From the NCBI RefSeq assembly GCF_003236365.1, contig NZ_POTZ01000014.1, forward strand, positions 1 through 35,106: DNA of 35,106 nt. Reading direction: 5' to 3'. Below, one piece after another: positions 32,055 to 35,106 of this stretch. Position 1 is the first letter of the stretch. Each line of letters opens with the position of its first letter. This DNA is from Streptomyces sp. NTH33 (lineage in GTDB: Bacteria; Actinomycetota; Actinomycetes; Streptomycetales; Streptomycetaceae). The notes under the pieces were generated by a model, which worked only from the letters and a program-made list of their open reading frames with translations, did no database searches and was not told where the DNA came from. The translations under genes were made by a program, and so were the position numbers.

Positions 32055-32301
32055 ACAGGCGGTGGTCCAGGGACGTCACCGCGGCGCGGAAGGCGCGGCC
32101 GGGGCCCCGCCGGGCCAGGCTCAGGGTGAGCCGGAAGGGGGCCGTGCCGTCGGCCGGCCGCGCATACGTCACCGCCGAGAACCACTCGGTCCGGCCCGGC
32201 ACGTCCTCGGCGAGCGCGTCGAAGACCCGCTCGGGGGAGGCGGAGACCTCCCGCGCGAACACCAGCCGTACGGGCGCGCTCCCGGCGAAGCCGATCCCCA
32301 C
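32044..32301 (-). pseudogene. SRPBCC-domain remnant with an internal in-frame deletion
   Basis: The 85-residue frame begins like a START/SRPBCC protein (RLVFAREVSASPERVFDALA, then DVPGRTEWFSAVTYARPADG). It jumps directly to what is normally the end of such proteins (TAPFRLTLSLARRGPGRAFR, then LDHRLSVR). Normal members are about 140-150 residues, so roughly 60 residues of the central beta-sheet are missing, with the join near 32145-32160. The GTG at 32301 has no good Shine-Dalgarno. It lies 91 bases downstream of the second DeoR gene on the same strand. I infer a decayed gene; a deliberately short protein is less likely, because the hydrophobic cavity would be lost. Confidence 0.6.
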
Positions 32302-32392
32302 CGGACGCAGACGGTGAGCCCTGGACGGGCCTCCCTCAAGGCGTACCGGCGGCACGGCCCGGCCGCGCGCGGTCACCGTGGCCGACGTCCGT

Positions 32393-33220
32393 TCAGGTGT
32401 CCGCCGCGTCCTCGGTCTCGCCCGCCACCACCAGCCGCAGATGCTCCGAGACCTCGGCACGCGCCTCGGCCGGCAGCCCGGCGTCCGTCACCAGGGTGTC
32501 GACCTGCTCCAGCGCGGCGAAGGAACTCAGGCCCACCACACCCCACTTGGTGTGGTCGGCGACCACCACCACACGCCGCGCGGACCGCACCAGCCGCCGG
32601 TTGGTCTCGGCCTCCGCCAGGTTCGGCGTGGACAGACCGGCCTCGGCCGATATCCCGTGCACCCCGAGGAACAGCACGTCGAAGTGGAGCGTGGCGATCG
32701 CCTGGTCGGCCACCGGCCCCACCAGCGAGTCGGACGGCGTACGCACCCCGCCGGTCAGGACGACCGTCGCCGCTCCCTGCCGCTGACCGGAGCCGCGCTG
32801 CGCCGAGTGGAAGACGTCCGCCACCCGCACCGAGTTGGTGACCACCGTCAGATCGGGCACGTCCAGCAGATGGCGGGCCAGCGCGTACGTCGTCGTGCCG
32901 CCCGAGAGGGCGATCGCCGTACCCGGCGCGACCAGCCGGGCCGCCACCCGCGCGATCTCCTCCTTGGCGGTCGGCTCCAGACCCGACTTGGCCTCGAAGC
33001 CCGGCTCGTGCGTACTGGCCTCCACGACCGGAACCGCCCCGCCGTGCACCTTCTCCAGCACACCCTGGCGGGCCAGCGCGTCCAGGTCGCGGCGGACCGT
33101 CATGTCCGACACGCCGAGCTTCCGGGTCAGCTCGTTGACCCGGACACCGCCCCGGCGCCGGACCTCGTCCACGATCAGGGCACGCCGCTGCTCCGCGAGG
33201 AGGTTCTGATTCTCACTCAC
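32393..33220 (-). CDS. DeoR-family transcriptional regulator (second copy in window)
   Basis: 275 residues. The helix-turn-helix at about residues 20-62 reads GGVRVNELTRKLGVSDMTVR and RDLDALARQGVLEKVHGGAV, the classic DeoR/GlpR signature. The DeoRC sensor follows with ALSGGTTTYALARHL, VVTNSVRVADVF and VVVVADHTKWGVVGL. The GTG start at 33220 has GGAGC five bases before it. No sugar enzyme or transporter is adjacent, so its target may be remote or to the left. It differs clearly in sequence from the DeoR at 23656-24435 and is not a recent duplicate. Confidence 0.92.
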   Translation of the reverse strand: MSENQNLLAEQRRALIVDEVRRRGGVRVNELTRKLGVSDMTVRRDLDALARQGVLEKVHGGAVPVVEASTHEPGFEAKSGLEPTAKEEIARVAARLVAPGTAIALSGGTTTYALARHLLDVPDLTVVTNSVRVADVFHSAQRGSGQRQGAATVVLTGGVRTPSDSLVGPVADQAIATLHFDVLFLGVHGISAEAGLSTPNLAEAETNRRLVRSARRVVVVADHTKWGVVGLSSFAALEQVDTLVTDAGLPAEARAEVSEHLRLVVAGETEDAADT

Positions 33221-33420
33221 GTGGGCTCCGGTTCCTTTCGCCTCAAGCCGTCCGACACGCGCGGAGGTCCCATCCTTTCATGGGGCGGCGTCCGCCGCGC
33301 CGGAGCCCGCCCGACGCGCACATGCCGCTTTCGTCTCGCCCTCCCGCGCGCCGGCCCTCACCCGTACCGGCGAAATTCCGGTGACAGGGGGTGTGCCACG
33401 GACCACGAGCGGCGATCCTG

Positions 33421-33470
33421 GTGTCCGCACGGACACAGACCCATGACCCACACCCACGGACACCCACGGA
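33421..33470. repeat. Palindrome and 10-bp tandem repeat before the membrane protein
   Basis: GTGTCCG-CA-CGGACAC (33421-33436) is a perfect dyad. CACCCACGGA then occurs twice in tandem (33451-33470). A further ACCGG-N7-CCGGT pair lies at 33366-33382. Together they fill the gap before the next gene and suggest a regulator-binding region. Confidence 0.5.
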
Positions 33471-33492
33471 CGCGTCACGGGGGAAGCGAACA

Positions 33493-35106
33493 GTGGAACG
33501 TGCACAGCAGTGGCCGGCGACCGGATGCGCCCTGGAGCTCCTGGTCCACGGTGTCGGCGGCACCACGCCCGAGAGGATGCTGGACGATCCGCGGACGGTG
33601 CGGATCACCGGCGACGACACCGCGGCCGTCTTCCGCCGCGCCGACGACGTCGACGCCGAGACGCGGCCCGGGAAGCGCCACGGCACGCCGGTGCCCGAGG
33701 CGTACGTCTGGTGCAACCTCACCTCGGGCAACGGCGCCCGCGCCCTGTGGCTGTTGCTGCTGCCGTTCATGGTGGTCAACCTCGCCCACTGGATGCGCCC
33801 CGGCGCACCCGGCCGCCCCCGCACGACACGTCTGTACGGCCTGCTGGTACGGCTGGCCGGCCTCACCCTGACCGTGCTGCTCGTCGCCGCCGCCTGCGAG
33901 GTCGCCCTGGACCTCACGGCCTGGCAGTGCGCGGGCACCCGTGCGTGCGCCGCACGCCACTCCTGGCTGGGCTTCCTGTCGCCCGCGGCCGGCGGCTGGT
34001 GGAGCGCGCCCGGCCGCCGTCTCGCCCTCGCGGCCCTGGTGCCCGCAGCGCTCACCGGATTGCTGTGGTACCTGGCCCACCGCACCTGGAGCGCCTACGA
34101 GTCCCAGCAGCCGATGTCCCGCGCACCCGAGCCCGAGGAGGACACCGGCACCGGCTCCCTGGGCCGTCCCGGCTTCTGGTACGGACGCCGCCTGGTGGCC
34201 CGGCTGCGCGCCGCCCACACCGCCGCCGGCCTGCTCACCGTCGCCGCCGCGATCGCCGCGCCCACGGCGGCCCTCGACCGCCGCCCCGGCGGTCCCGCGG
34301 TCCTCGACGTCCTGGGCCGGCTCCTGCCGGCCGCTCTGCTCGCCTGGGCCGCCGCCGTGGTCTGGGTCGTCTGCCGCCGGGGCCGCACCGAGCACCTGCT
34401 CGACCGGCAACTGGACCGCCATCTCGTACGGCGGCTGCCGCTCGGCGCCCTCCTGCTGCTCCTGCTCACCGCCGTGTACGCCGGCTGGTCACGGCCCGGC
34501 TGGACCTCGGCCGGCCGGCTGGCCGGCGACACCACCTTCGGCGGCCTCGCCCTGGGGCAGGGCCTGCTGGTCGTCGCCCTCGGCATCACCGCGCACGCCC
34601 TGTACCGCACCCGCCCCGACCCCCGCGCCGTGCTGCGGGGCCTCGGCGGGCCCGCGGTCGCGATGCTGGCCTGCGCGCTCGGCGGCGTGATGTCCGGTGG
34701 GGTCTGCCAGCGCGTGGCCGACTGGCTGGACGGCACCGGCACCTCCATCCCGGGCCCGCCGGTCATGCTCACCTGGCAGGCGTCCGTCATCCCGCCGCTG
34801 CTCCTCGTCCTGCTGGTGCTCTGCGGACGGCTCGCCGGGCGCGCCCGGCGGCTGGCCCGCGCCCTGCGCGCCACGGTCGAACGGGACCACCCCGGCGAGC
34901 CGTCCGACCCCGAGCGCACGCGCCGGATCGCCCGCACCCGCGCCATGGCGACGCTCACCGACGACGCTCCCCTCGTCGTCGGCGTCACCTCCGCCGCCAC
35001 CCTCGTCCTCGGCGCCGCCGCACTCGTCGGCGCCCTCGGCACCGGCAGGACCCCGGCCGGAGCCGCGGCCGGCACCCACCCCGCCCTCCAGGGCGCGGCC
35101 CAGACC
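33493..35106 (+). CDS. Large integral membrane protein, cut by the window edge
   Basis: At least 538 codons are open from the GTG at 33493 (GGGGGA about eight bases upstream) to the right edge. The N-terminus has LELLVHGVGGTTPERMLDDP, a HGVGG segment like the nucleophile-elbow or oxyanion region seen in alpha/beta-hydrolase-like Streptomyces membrane proteins, then VPEAYVWCNLTSGNGARALW leading into the first of many transmembrane helices (WLLLLPFMVVNLAHWM, LVRLAGLTLTVLLVAA, further helices to about residue 530). A loop with RAPEPEEDTGTGSLG separates helix groups. The role is unknown; if it carries a hydrolase, the catalytic part should lie beyond 35106. Confidence 0.8.
   Translation, partial: MERAQQWPATGCALELLVHGVGGTTPERMLDDPRTVRITGDDTAAVFRRADDVDAETRPGKRHGTPVPEAYVWCNLTSGNGARALWLLLLPFMVVNLAHWMRPGAPGRPRTTRLYGLLVRLAGLTLTVLLVAAACEVALDLTAWQCAGTRACAARHSWLGFLSPAAGGWWSAPGRRLALAALVPAALTGLLWYLAHRTWSAYESQQPMSRAPEPEEDTGTGSLGRPGFWYGRRLVARLRAAHTAAGLLTVAAAIAAPTAALDRRPGGPAVLDVLGRLLPAALLAWAAAVVWVVCRRGRTEHLLDRQLDRHLVRRLPLGALLLLLLTAVYAGWSRPGWTSAGRLAGDTTFGGLALGQGLLVVALGITAHALYRTRPDPRAVLRGLGGPAVAMLACALGGVMSGGVCQRVADWLDGTGTSIPGPPVMLTWQASVIPPLLLVLLVLCGRLAGRARRLARALRATVERDHPGEPSDPERTRRIARTRAMATLTDDAPLVVGVTSAATLVLGAAALVGALGTGRTPAGAAAGTHPALQGAAQT

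Noticed and set aside
1..35106. TTA (bldA-dependent) codons in called genes
   Set aside because: TTA strings were noticed only in gaps or out of frame, so no bldA link is claimed. A computed codon scan would settle it.

Overview
The window reads as chromosomal DNA of a Streptomyces-like actinomycete. GC is very high, GTG starts are common, genes are tightly packed and often overlap at start/stop, and I noticed no TTA codon in any called gene. No rRNA, tRNA, CRISPR array, insertion sequence or phage gene was found.

Layout. 1-272: two truncated transporter genes abut, the start of an MHS-type MFS permease (minus) and the end of a peptide ABC ATPase (plus). 245-5534: housekeeping-type genes, namely a kinase-fold protein, an M20 dipeptidase, a geranylgeranyl-reductase-family flavoprotein, and a divergent pair of a DDN-type oxidoreductase and a TetR regulator that share twin operators. 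5679-8189: a Clp/Hsp100 ATPase that seems to lack the ClpP-docking tripeptide.

8395-22329 is the most interesting part: a catabolic island of 13 genes. Minus strand: a glutamine-synthetase-like ligase and a cytochrome P450. Plus strand: a [3Fe-4S] ferredoxin, a ferredoxin reductase, an acetoacetate-decarboxylase-family protein, an HpaE-like aldehyde dehydrogenase, an HpaD/LigB-type extradiol dioxygenase, an HpaG/FAH-family enzyme, a TetR regulator, an APC permease, a PuuC-like aldehyde dehydrogenase and a PuuD-like gamma-glutamyl hydrolase. A MarR regulator (minus) closes it. The parts match the two ends of a gamma-glutamylation (Puu/GlnA4-type) amine pathway plus a homoprotocatechuate-type ring-cleavage set, with a complete three-component P450 where a PuuB-type amine oxidase would be expected. 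A 16-bp palindrome, close to CGTTTSADGCCAAACG, occurs at both divergent promoters of the 11.1-11.45 kb control region and again before the permease, so the island looks like one regulon. My inference is a pathway for an amine, possibly aromatic or cyclic. The substrate is unknown.

22443-35106: a two-TM protein, a luciferase-domain (DUF5519-like) protein, a DeoR / SIS / class II aldolase amino-sugar set, an RlmG-like rRNA methyltransferase, an AlkB-like dioxygenase, a ROK regulator, an anti-sigma-type ATPase, a small hypothetical protein, a Cds1-like PLP enzyme, an internally deleted SRPBCC remnant, a second DeoR regulator, and a large membrane protein cut by the window edge.

All functions come from motif and family recognition by eye. 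No database search was run.
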